Source: Trichosphaerium sp. ATCC 40318
Lineage: Eukaryota; Discosea; Flabellinia; Trichosidae
Length of the DNA stretch: 64,000 nucleotides
Direction: 5' to 3'
NCBI GenBank assembly: GCA_038496445.1
Contig: JALMLS010000287.1
Location: 152,347-216,346, forward strand
Shown here piece by piece: positions 47,823 through 58,355 of this stretch. Numbering within the stretch: the stretch's first letter is position 1; each line of letters starts with the position of its first letter. Under the pieces are notes generated by a model. It did no database searches, had not been told where the DNA came from, and saw only the letters and a program-made list of their open reading frames with translations. Position numbers and translations under genes: made by a program.

Positions 47823-49734
47823 TTACTTAAGGTCAATTGCATATGGCCCATTGAAGTCTTCGTTGAATATTCTAGTGAGAGAGGACACTATCAAATCTCC
47901 TTTAACTACTGCAGTCACGCCACCCTAAAAACAAGTAAGAATAAAAAGACAAACAATATTGTTTGTACTGTATGCTGAAAATAATCTGGCGTCCTAAATA
48001 CCATATTAGAAGGCATTTCGATAAAAGTATTCCACGTACCAGTTAGATGTAGTGACATATGCCACTTGATCAGTCACAAAGTATTTGGAATGGGATACAC
48101 GTGTAAATGGAATAGAGTGTTCGAGTTCTTTGTACAGAGTTAGGGATATTATTGAATTGGTGACATGCCTGGAATTATGAAGAATTTAACTTGAATATTG
48201 TCCAATGCATCCAAGGAATACATGTATTGCTTTGTTTGCTCAATTGTATGTGGCCAAATGCTGAACAGGAGATTGACTTTTACGCCTCTAGAGTACTATG
48301 ATTAACTAACCATTTAAATGATTGATGATTAACCTACCTGAAGCTTGCATTTCTCAAAGCAGTGTCTATTGTTGGCCAATAAAATGGTGGATCTGCGTAG
48401 ACGCTGAATGGTGCATAGTCCATAATGGACAGTGAAATGTAGCTAAACAGAATTTAAATACAAAGCAGAAATAATATGATAATAGCCTTACTCTTTTGCT
48501 GTGTCAAACGATTCTATCACTACAGCCAAGTCATCAATACGTCCTGGTGCCTGAAACACTGGTGGTGAAACTGATATATACATGGATGATAGAGTGTCTA
48601 CAGCTAAGTGTTAGATTCAATCTAAACTATGCATTCTTTGTACTGTTGAGGTGAAGCTGTGCAGGCGTTTTGTCATTATAAGGTGTTTGCAACCTTCGCA
48701 CATTAATTGCAGGTGTTACAAGCTATGCGTACCAAGAAGGCCATATAGGAAGTTTTGGAAGGGCAGCGGCCATCCAGTATTGCTCAAATACTCGCCCTAT
48801 AAAACATAAGCGTGCCGCAGAGATATTGAATCCAATGTACCGAGGTCTTGAGCCATTTGTGGGCAATCTTCTATTACAACGCCAAGCTCTTTTATTTGAG
48901 CAAGAGCACGCCAATCTACACAAACTATAAGGACCTGCTTAACAAACCGCGTGTATACCCCAATTCGCACTTCCAATGTACATAGAGGTGTTGTCGCTAA
49001 CCATAAACTTGCTGAAGAAAAATTAGTATGGAGGGTTAGTACAGTTCACTTCGCACGTGCCTGTGTAGAATGCCTGCGCCTACTAAGCCTTCCCAATCAA
49101 TATTGCGAAGCTCTACAACGCCCATCTGAACGCTGTTATACACTGGTTTTTGTAACGAAGTAAGGAGTTAATACCTTAGCTAACTTGAGGGTGTCGGTAT
49201 CTGGGAATGCTTCGGTTGGTTTTGACTACCAACAAACAATGAGCGTTGTGCGAAAGGCAAGTAAACAACAATACCTGAACAATTCTGATAGATACGTTAC
49301 GCTTGCTAGCATCGATTAAAGCGTCATAGATATCTTGGCCCTTGTAGCCGTCTATAGCGGTTAGAAACAAAATGTACCGCGTAGAGTACCATAACCAGGA
49401 TACTGTGAGCCACCTACGATTTTGGTAAGTAAAAAAACGAAATGTCGCTGTAAAATGGAGAAAGTATTGACCTGTCAAAGTAAAGTAGAACCCAGCAATA
49501 GACAAGGAGTATTTGGCATTTGTTATCATTTTCATCCATCTGCTGTAAATGCTAACTGGTGTATCTGGCAAAGTAAGGTTCTGTGGAATAGATTCCGCCA
49601 GATAAATCTTGCCACTGAGACGCACAACGTGAGAAATGCGATGATACCACTAATATAAACCCAAAAACGTACTCGAGGCAAACACTGAGCGTTCCACACA
49701 CGAAGAGAATCGCAATAAGCAACAAGACACGCAT
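47823..49734 (-). CDS. PLD3/PLD4-like endolysosomal phospholipase D family protein
   Basis: Family members PLD3 and PLD4 are type II membrane proteins of lysosomes with 5' exonuclease activity. ATG at 49734 gives an N-terminal anchor (MRVLLLIAILFVCGTLSVCL). Then IYLAESIPQNLTLPDTPVSI and YSLSIAGFYFTL. First HKD site after splicing: GILHSKFMVSDNTSMYIGSA followed by NWDWRALAQIKELGVVIEDC. Second site: IPFTRVSHSKYFVTDQVAYV then TTSNW. The C-terminus reads GGVTAVVKGDLIVSSLTRIF. Both HxK signatures are present (HSK, HSK). Two introns inside or next to these motifs (49012-49060 and 48128-48168) require GC donors. Divergent from the F-box-PH-GTPase gene, with a CACGTG in the shared promoter (about 49841). 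Confidence 0.87.
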
Positions 49735-49872
49735 TAGTTTTCGAAACTTAGTACTTTTAACGACCACCTGGCTTAATTTGACTAGTACATACTATTATAC
49801 TGTTCAAGCACCTTGTAAGTTGCTCTCTCCTAGCCTTACGTCACGTGCTCGCAACGGTATTGATCCAGCAAC

Positions 49873-51225
49873 ATGCAAGCAGTAGACAATCTATTGGAGC
49901 TTCCTCCTGAACTAGTAGCCTACGTACTGCGAATGATCCCGTTTCGGCGTTTAATGTTGAGTTGTACAGTTTCTCGCGCTTGGTTTAACTTGTGTGAGAC
50001 CGAACCATCGTTGAGGGTACGTTGTTTTATCAACGGAAGCTTTTTACTCATTATGTACAAATTGTCAGCGTACTGTGATGATTTGCTATTACGTTGGGTT
50101 TTTTTTAAAGTCTCACTGTCATACTCTAACACGCAGTTCAGGAATTTCAGTATTGCCGTTCTACAGTTTGCTCAGGATGGTTCGTCGTGCATAAATCAAA
50201 CAAGCCAATCGGTAAGACAGGCTGCCTCTTCAATTGTAACTTACACCAAAGAGGTTTTATGTCCAGGTTGTTGTCAAAGCGGCACTTCGTCACTGTTACC
50301 CCGAGGCAGCTGAACATTTATACCAACGATAGAAAGGCACCTACCCACTTAATTGCTTACACTCATTATTAAACAGAACTGTTTGTTACAAGTAGTTCCC
50401 CTAAACAACAGTGTCTATGTTGGCCAGGAAGCTATTTATACTAACGAACTAAGGCTGTACTTGCCCACTACAAGCTCTTACCGCCCTTCAGAATCTAAAT
50501 GGAGACACGCACTACTGTACTAGTCAGTGTAAGTTATGCCTAGCTTAATCATTACCTACAAGGGTGAAAAATCCATATAGGAAGATACTTGTGGTTGGCC
50601 ATGTGAACACAGGAAAATCTTGCCTTGTTGAGCGGTGGGCAACAGGAGAATTAACCAACGAAAAGAGAGTCTACAAACCTACTATAGGTGCTAGTTGTGT
50701 GCGTTGAAAGCTACACTGATCAATGTAACAATCTTTTTATTAGCGTACAAATATTTTTCACTTTGAAATAGATGGTGAACGTTATATGGCTAAATGGAAG
50801 ATATGGGATCTTAGTGGAGACTTTGCTTTCAAGGTGGACACCTTAAACTTGTTACTGGATTATAATGGTGTGTAGGAACCGTCTATTCTTAGTAGCTACA
50901 AGGATGGAGCTGCTGGAATAGTGCACGTATTTGATGTCTCCAACAAAGACAGTTTTGATAGCACAAAAGAGCTGCTCCAGTTATTTCATATCAACCGTCC
51001 CACCATATTGATTGGCAACAAAATAGATACCCCAAAGATAAAAAGGTGTGTACCACGTGACGAAGCCGAAGCACTCGCAACAAAGTATAATGCAACGTAT
51101 TTTGAAACGTCAACGTGGAATAATACCAATGGTACAGCTAGTTCCTTCATTCCAGTACTTACAAACAAGTAGTGAAAAAGAGCATGAAGAAGCTAGAGCA
51201 AATGATCGAGAGCACTATTAGATAG
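49873..51225 (+). CDS. F-box-PH-small GTPase fusion protein
   Basis: Eight exons (49873-50016, 50142-50211, 50254-50336, 50377-50516, 50563-50698, 50744-50833, 50876-51131, 51170-51225) join in phase into 324 residues. The F-box comes first (LLELPPELVAYVLRMIPFRR). A PH domain follows (SGWFVVHKSNKPIGFMSRLL; KRHFVTVTPRQLNIYTNDRK; ESKWRHALL). Then a Ras/Rab-like GTPase: P-loop GHVNTGKSC, switch I region KPTIGAS, DLSGD in place of DTAGQ, GNKID for base binding, ETS as G5. The catalytic Gln is replaced by Asp and there is no C-terminal prenylation Cys (ends ESTIR), so GTP hydrolysis and membrane attachment are probably altered; the PH domain could supply membrane binding. Intron 50337-50376 has a GC donor. 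An alternative is two overlapping genes with a GTPase start at 50499. Confidence 0.75.
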
Positions 51226-51428
51226 CACGTTTCAGTAAAAATCGGAACAACGTATTTGGTATCTGCCGTAATGAATAGCCATCTAGTGCATCGGAACAAG
51301 TTGTAAACTGATTGCCTTGTAAAATCACATGCTTTTTATCAGCTTGTCGCTAAGTCAGGTTATTAACTATTGTATTTTATGACTGACACATGCACATTAC
51401 GTAGCAAAAAGGCCCTCTTTGCCATATA

Positions 51429-52436
51429 ATGCGTCTGGCTTTACAATCTGTAATAGTTTACTAAACTGCGATGAATTTAATTAACAACATACTAGCGAGC
51501 CCCGCAGGAATACCGCCGACAAGCTGCTAGGCACACACTTGAGAGTATAGGCGAAAAACTCAAAATAAAGGACATGAGCGGTTGGTATCGCACAACGCAT
51601 GTAGAAATGCGTCGAAACGGCGGAGAAGCAACTTTGAAAGAGTACGTACGCCCTGTTTAATGTCATCATTTATTATGACACTTGTTGAAGGTTTGGAGGC
51701 TTTTTACCAACTTTGGCAGCTGCATTTGCTGATTTTGAATGGAACACGCGCAAATTCAAGTGAGTTTTTGGTTCGTTTATTGGCTTTTAGCAGTTTTTTA
51801 ACGCAAGAAGTATTTCTCGCAAGCGAAACTGGCACGACTTGGATACTCAGCGAGATAAGTTAACCCAAATTGCAAAAAATTGTCGTATCTTCACATTATC
51901 GGATTGGGACGCCATGAGCGCTGATAACATCCAGCGCCAAGGAGGGACAAGCGTGCTACGCATGTAAGAAATAATGTGGTTGAGTAGTAACTTTACTAAC
52001 AAACCCTTTAGATACAAAGGCTCTCTTGTTCATTGTTTGTACACCACGTTCGGTTACAGCCTGACTGTTTCAGAACCACGCCCAAAGTGGAGAGGCTACT
52101 GGATAGAAGAGGCAAATCAGCATAGATTCTTAAAGACTGTAGAAGCACAACTAGGTTTGACACATGGCAACATGTGGTAGGTGTTATTTGAACGAAGTAA
52201 TCTGTTTATGTAATGTCTCACTACAACTATAGGAACCGTGTGTCAATTGAGCAGCTACGACGAATGGGTGGCGGAGGAATGTTACGTTATTTACCATCAG
52301 CCCTACGCTCCAGGAAAATTGCTGAATTATCTCCTTCACAAAGAAAAGCAGAACAAAGGTAATTTTATAAAGATGTTTACTTTCACTTAAATATGTAAGG
52401 TGGTTGCTAGAGTGCACAAGGAAATTAACTAAATAA
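51429..52436 (+). CDS. repeat protein with W-G-G helical modules
   Basis: ATG at 51429 (MRLALQS) joins by a 61-nt-class intron to EYRRQAARHTLESIGEKLKI. Three modules follow, each with a Trp, a GG pair and a hydrophobic end: MSGWYRTTHVEMRRNGGEAT with FGGFLPTLAAAFADFEWNTR; LSDWDAMSADNIQRQGGTSV with YKGSLVHCLYTTFGY; NRVSIEQLRRMGGGGMLRYL. The same W-x(n)-GG-x(n)-Y-x-SL-x(n)-F-x-W pattern occurs in many algal, oomycete and fungal proteins of unknown role, often in organelles. The basic, acid-poor N-terminus could be a mitochondrial presequence. Ends LLECTRKLTK before TAA. Confidence 0.65.
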
Positions 52437-52469
52437 TGTACTTGAAGATATCATTTATTCATTAGCGAT

Positions 52470-54510
52470 TTATAAAAGGAAATCTTGCGTTGTGCCTGCA
52501 GAAGTAACAGTGATTGAAATTGTTTTGGATTGGTAGCCATCTGCTCTTGCTGTAACTTGCCAAGTTCCAGTAGGAAGCCACAAGAAGTAATACCCTTTAA
52601 TTAAAGGTTAATCACATGGGAAACAAAGTAGACGCACCTGTTCTTGGGTTTGAAGGGCGGACTTCATCGTAGAAAAAGTCTAATCCTGCAGACAAAATAA
52701 GAACGTAAACAACACTTTATCTAATTTACCTGCAATGTCGAAATACGCCTGCAGTGCTGCACCTGTGCTTGCTGATCGGGCATATCCTTGGACGGGTGTA
52801 GGAAGCGTCAAATAGTACAATGTTCCAGGCCAAACCTAGTAGGATGAGTATAAAGAAATAATGAACAAGTATACCCTGACAAGTTCGGCGCGCATTGCAG
52901 AACCTGAAGGCTGAAATGCTGTGCCAGTTTCAAGTAAAGTAGCAAGGGTACCAGAATCATGATAGGCGGTATGTATATCACCTCCCATGGCGGATGATGC
53001 TATTAATTGTTATGAACTTAACATATTGTAGAAACTATCTAGTTACCACCAAGCCTGTAGCTCATGTAGTCAGCCATAGTCCTGCCGATATCTGTACAAA
53101 ATAAACTTAGAGAAATTATGAGAATGTGCTGTTTACGTGCCATTGAAAAGAGTGTTGATTGGAGGAGGCAATTGAGCGTTTCCGCCGTAGTTTGGTCGAG
53201 TGTCTGTACAGAGCGTGTTAGTTTGGGTCTTATTGCTTTCTTTGCGGAACCTCTAGCATAGCTGTGCCAGTCTATCAACTTAACAAATTTTCTATCTCGT
53301 TGGAAAGCAACCATAGTTTGGGTCTCAGGTTCGCTCATGGCGCTTGGCCCTCTGTATGTTTCCGAACTAGGATTAGTGGATCCACCTAAACCCAGTATTA
53401 AAGTATTTCTACACATAGGTTCTAATACCACACGAAAACGCCCAACCAAAGGGATAGTTTCTGTTGAGATCAACACCGTAACTACTACCTCCATTAGGAC
53501 GCCTGTTTTTTCTCCAGAAATCGTTTACAGTCCACACATAGTTCAAGCCATCTAAATGGCCGCTTAGATAAAGTTTTGTCGAAGGTTGGAAGTTTACCAG
53601 GGTTCATCGTCCACATGACATATAATTGATTGTTGTTAACAAGATTTATGAGCTCTGTGTCGCCTGTGAGGTAGCCATCTATGATTCTCTCAGCAGTATC
53701 CAAAGCAAGCTGAGGTCTATTTAAAAAAATAGTAAGAAAAAAAAGTAAAAAGTTAAATACAATTAAGCGTACGTGATGAGCTCTCTTGCATGATGGTTTC
53801 CTACCACGAGCATATTGGGTTCAGCTTCGTCCTATAATTTCGTGGGTAAAGATTTCTTTGGTCTCGTGACATGACGGGAGTACGTACCACTTGAACGTTA
53901 TCAGAAATCTTCAAAGCTTGAATGGAACGCCCCTCAAATGTGAGTGGCGTATTGTACTCATCATTCAAGTCAATAAGCATCGCAATGGCAGGTGCTTTGA
54001 CAAATGTCAGGTAAACCGAGAATAACAAGTTTCAGAGTTTGTACCTTTTTGTGTGAGTGCAACGAAGTTGTTAAACAATTGAGACGGGTTATCATAGCCA
54101 GTAGGAGGAGCTCTTTCCGAAAATGGTTTACCTTCGTTGGTATTAAGGGGGGTAATGCGTTCTACACAGAAAGGCTTCTCCAAAAAAAAAAGAAAAAAGC
54201 CAAAGCAAGATAGAAAATGTTTTTGAAAATTCACGTGACAAAGTTATTTTAACACCGAAACGTTTCGTTTGTTCTTACCTGGTTCAGAGCTTAGAATATT
54301 AAAACCGAGGCTCTTAAGGACCTTGGCATCTTCTTCGCACCCAATAACTTCGTAGGAGGGATAAGAGGTGTTGTGACTTACTCTAATGTCGAACCCTTTA
54401 CAGGCAAGATCATCTAAAGCAAGTTTGGCTTCTAGTCGGTAAGAGTTGAGTCTGCACTCTTGACAATACGCCACAGCAAACACAATTAGTAGCGTAACAA
54501 CCAGCTTCAT
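52470..54510 (-). CDS. secreted M14 zinc carboxypeptidase
   Basis: ATG at 54510 opens a signal peptide (MKLVVTLLIVFAVAYCQEC). A pro-region follows (LDDLACKGFDIRVSHNTSYP). Catalytic features: LTFEGRSIQALKIS, zinc ligands in MLVVGNHHARELIT, the substrate segment YGVDLNRNYPFGW, YRGPSAMSEPETQTM, the third ligand in FVKLIDWHSYA, and the catalytic Glu in ATLLETGTAFQPSGSAM. A C-terminal beta-domain (WQVTARADGYQSKTISITVT) like CarboxypepD_reg ends QDFLL. It is probably an extracellular or vacuolar exopeptidase. More than ten short introns. It converges on the repeat protein, with only about 33 bp between stop codons. Confidence 0.85.
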
Positions 54511-54625
54511 CCTTGACAGCTTTTTTCAAGTTGTTTAAGTGTTCAACAAAAAAAGTTGTCAGTTTAGACTGATTTTGACATTGTTAGTTTCTATTCTCAA
54601 TTAAACTACCTGTTGTTTCAAGCAA

Positions 54626-55999
54626 ATGGACGAGTTTGCCACATACGAGAGAGAATTGGATTTACAGTTCCGCAAAATACGCGAACTCCTCGTTGATTTG
54701 CGCACGAGCAGTTCGTGGATACCGTTTTATAACGTTAATTAACAGTATGTAGTCAATATGCGCGAAGTGGAGTCTAAAGTCAATAAGCTCTTTGATGACG
54801 CAAGGGAAACCGTACGTTTTCTACTCAACCGCACTGAAACGAGTCTGTTCGCTTTATCAATGTTATTTTTTTTTTTGAAGAGCTTCTTGTTTGTTTTATT
54901 TGAAAAATATTGCCTAAACTCTTCTAGTTAGGTTTCATGAGTGACATAGCACGTAAAAAAGGTGGAAATTACGATGCTCGTTTTAGAAACGCGCAAGCAG
55001 AGCGTAATAGATTGGAACAACAATATAAGTGCGCCCACCAATCAATAACGGCGTTGAAAGCTAAATCAGAAAAATTATTTTGAGACTTCTATCTACCTTT
55101 CAACCACTACACTCGCTAACGTATATGCCAGGGCTGCTTCTCAAACCGGTACACGAAAGGAACTCTTTGGTGGAGGAGATGTTGAGGCGTGGGGCGCCCA
55201 AATTGACGTGCGCACTTCAAAATGATTGTAGCGTTGTTTGCTTAGACTTAGACAATGTAGAAAAGTGAATATGATCAGCGTAATAGGCTTCTTGATGGTG
55301 GGTCACCTATTTGTTTTATCTTATTGTAACTAACTTGGATTGTGACAGGTCATGACAAACTACAACGCCAAGAACAGCGATTGCGCGAGGCTAGGAGCTT
55401 AGCCGATAATGCCGAGAATATGGGTATTTTTTTTTGCGACACTGTTTTTTTGTAAATGTCAGTGTAAAAAAGTAACTGATTTTAGGTGCCGATACGCTGC
55501 AATCCATGAAAGGCCAACATGAACAATTACAAAACACAAAGAATAGACTTGATGATGTAAATTCTGACGTCAAGCGTGCTAGAAAAGTACGTTGTTGTTG
55601 CTACCAGATAAAACATCTCAACTCAAAAGCAAAATTAGATTTTGGCTTCAATGGGTCGTCGCATAGTTACAAACAAACTCATCCTGATTTTTATCATCAT
55701 TGTGTTGCTTGGCGCTACTGGCTTTGTGATATACTGGAGATGGGTTCAGTACGTTGCCTGTGCACTCTGTGCCGTATTTAATGGGTTTTATTAGCATTGC
55801 AAAAAGCTCGTCTCCTTCACCTGCACCAACCGCGCCAATCGCACCGACAGTTGCGCCTACAGTTGCGCCAACGATCGCCCCAACTGCTCCTCCAACGTAG
55901 GTGAGATATTTTTTGGATTGGGAACCTGAAGTTAACTATTAATTTAGAGTACCAATGGGTCCTTCGCCAACTCCTCCACCTAGAACTTCTTCTTTTTAA
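54626..55999 (+). CDS. Qb-SNARE (VTI1/NPSN-like) with proline-rich tail
   Basis: Membrane-fusion SNARE. ATG at 54626 opens an N-terminal helical bundle (MDEFATYERELDLQFRKIRE; NMREVESKVNKLFDDARET; NYDARFRNAQAERNRLEQQY). A linker resembles VTI1 (EYDQRNRLLDG). The SNARE motif runs LREARSLADNAENMGADTLQ, SMKGQHEQLQNTKNRLDDVN, SDVKRARKILASMGRRI. The transmembrane helix is KLILIFIIIVLLGATGFVIY. Unusually, two more exons in phase add a luminal tail of about 45 residues made mostly of Ala-Pro-Thr repeats (APTVAPTVAPTIAPTAPPT) ending PPPRTSSF. Typical Qb-SNAREs end within a few residues of the membrane helix. VTI1 versus NPSN cannot be decided. Confidence 0.78.
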
Positions 56000-56154
56000 A
56001 AAGCCAGTTTACACCTAGAAATAACGCAACATGTACCCTTGTAACATATATACTCATTTTTGTTGCCGAATTGAAAATTTTGTTTTTATTGTGACACCTG
56101 TCAAAATTAGGTGTAATTTTCGTTCATGAAATTTGAAATGTACAAGGTAACACC

Positions 56155-58041
56155 TCAATGGCTGTCTGTTAGGAAGTCAATTGCCTTTTGAATTGAGCCT
56201 TGATTATCTTTGAGTATCCTTTTCAACGTTGCGATGTCCCAATTCGAAAACATCTCCGCTAATTGGTCAAGCTTTTGTTGCTCAGGATCCATGCCGAGTG
56301 CATAAACTGATTTGGGTGGCTTCTTTTGCCGACTGCTTTGGCGAGTTGTAATTGGTAAATTATTACTTCCGCTAAGTTCAGAAGCAAGCTCATCTAGCCA
56401 CGATAGTATGGGCTGAGCGTTGGCGTCTGCATTTTCATCGAACGTTGGCCTATCAGAGGGATCTGTTTCCCAGCAATCCTCAATGAGTTGAGCAGCGGAT
56501 ATTGAAATGTTTTGCGGGATTCTTGGCCTTTTTCCTTGCTGGATAGCTCTAGCGATCTCATCGTCTGAAGTATTTTTCCAAGGCTCCAAGAGAGTGAATA
56601 ACTCGTAACACACTATGCCAAAGGAATATACGTCTGCTTTCTTCCAGTTGTCTCGTTCTTGGTCACGTGTCCATGTTGCATGTTGCGAGAGAAGGATTTC
56701 TGCGAATGGAAGTTATTTCTAAACATTTTTTTAGCTAGTTTATGTCGCGCACCTGGAGCCATCCAGAGTGTTGTACCGACCTTTTCTACCGTTACCAGTA
56801 ATGATTTTTTTCCAACAGTAACGCGTTGTGACCCTCCGGCCTTACGTCGTGTTGAACTTAAATTAGACGTGGTAGTTTGTGATGAATCACCAAATATTTT
56901 TGATAGTCCAAAGTCGGTAAGCTTAATTTTGTTTCTACCCCAGAGCAACACATTCGGACTTTTCAAATCTCTGAGAGGGCCAAAGTGAGAGACGATTGTA
57001 GGTGCACTTGACATACCTGTGTGCAATACCCTTTTGGTGCAGGTACCTCATTGCTCTTGCTATTTGGCGCGCAATATCGATAGCATCCGCAGTTGTAAAA
57101 ACTATCCAATGTGCTGCTGAATGAATTCCAGCGAATAGGTTTATGCCGTCAACAAGTTCCATAACAATGCATATGCGTGGCGAGAAGCAGTGCCCAACAT
57201 AGGACACAATGTTCTCATGATCCAGCTTTCTGTTCGGCGCTAACTTAGACTCTATTGTAAAACAATATGTACCTCAACACCTGAAGCTCGTTTGCCGCCA
57301 TGTCATAAACTATCTTTTGTCCAGCATCATCCACCATAGGTGCCTTGAGTACTTTTATGGCGACGCATCTATCAAAAACACATCCTTCGTAAACTGTAGC
57401 TGAAGCACCATGACCAATGACATTTGATTGCACTAAGGCGTGCTGTTTTGCACCATTAGGTGAGTTACAGAGTAGTGCTTAAAGCTAACCTTTATAGTGT
57501 CATAGCTGATAGCTCCATCAACAAACACTTCTTGAAGATCCTTAACATGTTGATGAACTGGCTAGACGTGAGCTTCATCGTTGACTAAAGAAAATAATAT
57601 CCCTGTACCTTCAGCGGCTTGTTCCTCCAGCGCATCGAGTTCCTTCTCTAGTTCCTGCTGCATTTGTTCCCGTTTTTTCCCAAGTTGTCGCGCCAAATCG
57701 GCGGCCACCTGTTAGTTAACGGGTGTTATTGAATAATTGTTGTTGTTTTTTTTTTTTTTCTTTTTGACACGAACCGCTTCGTTCACTTCCTTCTTCTGCT
57801 GGGCAAGCCATTCTTCACGTTCTTTTTGGTTTTTAGCTTCGAGTTGTTGTATTTGCTTCTGAAACTCAGCTCGTTGAGCTGCTAATTTACTATGGATATT
57901 ATTTATAAGAACGGCTTGGGTCTGTCACAAAACGTACCGTTGAATTGCTCCATGATCAATTGATGGACCTCCCCTTCGGCGTCTTCTTCTAGCGGCGGCT
58001 ACACCACCTACTATGGCGACTGCTGCTACAACACCTCCCAT
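56155..58041 (-). CDS. TKL-like protein kinase with coiled coil and C-terminal CUE domain
   Basis: ATG at 58041. The N-terminus MGGVVAAVAIVGGVAAARRR is either a membrane anchor or a myristoylation site (Gly2). A long coiled coil follows (LAAQRAEFQKQIQQLEAKNQ; LARQLGKKREQMQQELEKEL). The kinase domain has the Gly loop VIGHGASATVYEG, VAIKVLK, the catalytic loop GIAHRDLKSPNVLLWG, LTDFGLSK, TTLWMAP and DVYSFGIVCYELFTLLEPW. It is thus likely active and closest to the TKL group. The last 40 residues (LDQLAEMFSNWDIATLKRIL, KDNQGSIQKAIDFL) fit a CUE-type ubiquitin-binding fold, with MF and a terminal LT/LL-like position. TGA at 56155. It could couple ubiquitin recognition to phosphorylation. Confidence 0.78.
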
Positions 58042-58355
58042 TTACAGTTGCTTAGAAAGATTGTGGTAACAAATAAGTCAAAACTTCAGTTGAAGTTCAA
58101 TGAAAAAACAAAGGTTAGTTCAAGTGGAGGAACTGGCAAAGAAACAAAAACACTCCACTGATTTACTACATTAAATACTATCCCTACACGTGCGAATTTC
58201 TAGCCAGTTTCGCCGTTTTGAATTATCTTGGCTTTAGTTTTTTTCTTGCCTCGTTCTTTTTTTTTCTTTGTTGTTTTTAGTGGTTATTTAGGAAAGCACT
58301 ACGTCCGTAAAGCCGAGTACTGTAATTCGTGAGTATTTAGTTTGTAACAGAAAAA
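58042..58355. other. divergent promoter region
   Basis: About 310 bp between divergent starts of the kinase and SSF1 genes; one CACGTG at about 58190. No ORF. Confidence 0.4.

Noticed and set aside
50499-51225. Separate GTPase gene beginning METRTT
   Set aside because: It is possible, but it would overlap the PH exon in another frame; the in-phase fusion explains all exons. Kept as the alternative.
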